Below are positions 5,828-5,926 of a stretch of 5,926 nucleotides of DNA, piece by piece (the first letter of the stretch is position 1; each line of letters begins with the position of its first letter). Under the pieces are notes generated by a model. It was not told the DNA's origin and did not search any database. It was given only the letters and a program-made list of their open reading frames with translations. The DNA is taken from assembly GCA_003542275.1 (NCBI GenBank), contig DPKY01000210.1, positions 1 to 5,926 of the forward strand, given 5' to 3'. The translations under genes and the position numbers were made by a program. The DNA comes from Methylococcaceae bacterium. Lineage in GTDB: Bacteria > Pseudomonadota > Gammaproteobacteria > Methylococcales > Methylomonadaceae.

Positions 5828-5926
5828 AAATAGCGTTTTTTAGATTTACACAAGCGCGTGTAAACATCGATAGGGGCTAAAAGTAGCTGTGTTTGATTTA
5901 TTTTTCGTTTTTGAAAAGAGGGGGAA
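5828..5926. other. Upstream region of the PqiA pair at the right edge
   Basis: These 99 bases contain no gene. They are AT-rich, as expected of a promoter region, but I could not place a convincing -35/-10 pair on either strand. Apart from the inverted repeat, the plus strand ends in a purine run (AAAAGAGGGGGAA, 5914-5926) that could be the ribosome binding site of a divergent gene starting just beyond the window; this cannot be tested here. Confidence 0.4.
5845..5864. promoter_or_regulatory. Perfect inverted repeat upstream of the PqiA pair, possible operator
   Basis: TTTACAC (5845-5851) and GTGTAAA (5858-5864) are exact reverse complements with a 6-base spacer AAGCGC. The site lies 18-37 bases before the PqiA start codon, where a repressor site or 5' leader hairpin would act. 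Flanking GAT/ATC bases extend the symmetry if a one-base bulge is allowed. I do not recognise the regulator, and no T run follows that would make it a terminator. Confidence 0.45.

Noticed and set aside
5866..5906. Possible terminator on the plus strand (GGCT/AGCT stem followed by T-rich DNA)
   Set aside because: The stem is only four pairs including a G-T pair, the T-rich stretch is interrupted and distant, and no plus-strand gene ends nearby.

Overview
The window looks like gammaproteobacterial chromosome: all genes are Gram-negative envelope genes, and base composition in the lines I sampled is in the mid-40s % GC. I cannot name the genus from sequence alone. The LapB/LssB-type transporter and the split PqiA pair fit several gammaproteobacterial groups. 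A few copies of a 9-mer resembling the Actinobacillus-type DNA uptake core are present, but they are too few to assign a family.

Plus strand, positions 1-4538, is a type I secretion (T1SS) cassette in the order outer-membrane channel, inner-membrane ABC transporter, periplasmic adaptor. The first gene is a TolC-family channel cut off by the left edge. After a 55-base gap comes a 722-residue ABC exporter with an N-terminal C39-like domain that has lost its protease triad. It is followed, with a one-base TAGTG overlap, by a 395-residue HlyD-family adaptor. Order and sequence match the lapE-lapB-lapC type (also LssB/LssD), which exports very large RTX adhesins through ATP-driven, one-step secretion. 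No substrate gene, LapG-like protease or LapD-like receptor lies in the window.

Minus strand, positions 5827-4549, carries two overlapping genes, each a single PqiA module (zinc ribbon plus about four membrane helices). Together they correspond to the N- and C-terminal halves of the one-chain PqiA/LetA (YebS) proteins of enterobacteria. The upstream one matches the first half and the downstream one the second half. They overlap by 11 bases, and an A7 tract near the junction could fuse them if one A were lost. The usual MCE partner gene (pqiB/letB) does not follow them; the pair instead runs tail-to-tail into the T1SS adaptor with a 10-base gap and no visible terminator.

The remaining 99 bases at the right edge are the AT-rich upstream region of the PqiA pair. 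They hold a perfect 7-base inverted repeat with a 6-base spacer just ahead of the start codon. No RNA gene, insertion sequence, CRISPR array or origin was seen. I found no clearly new system; the most notable points are the split PqiA junction with its homopolymer, the missing MCE partner, the unusually short adaptor and the palindrome.
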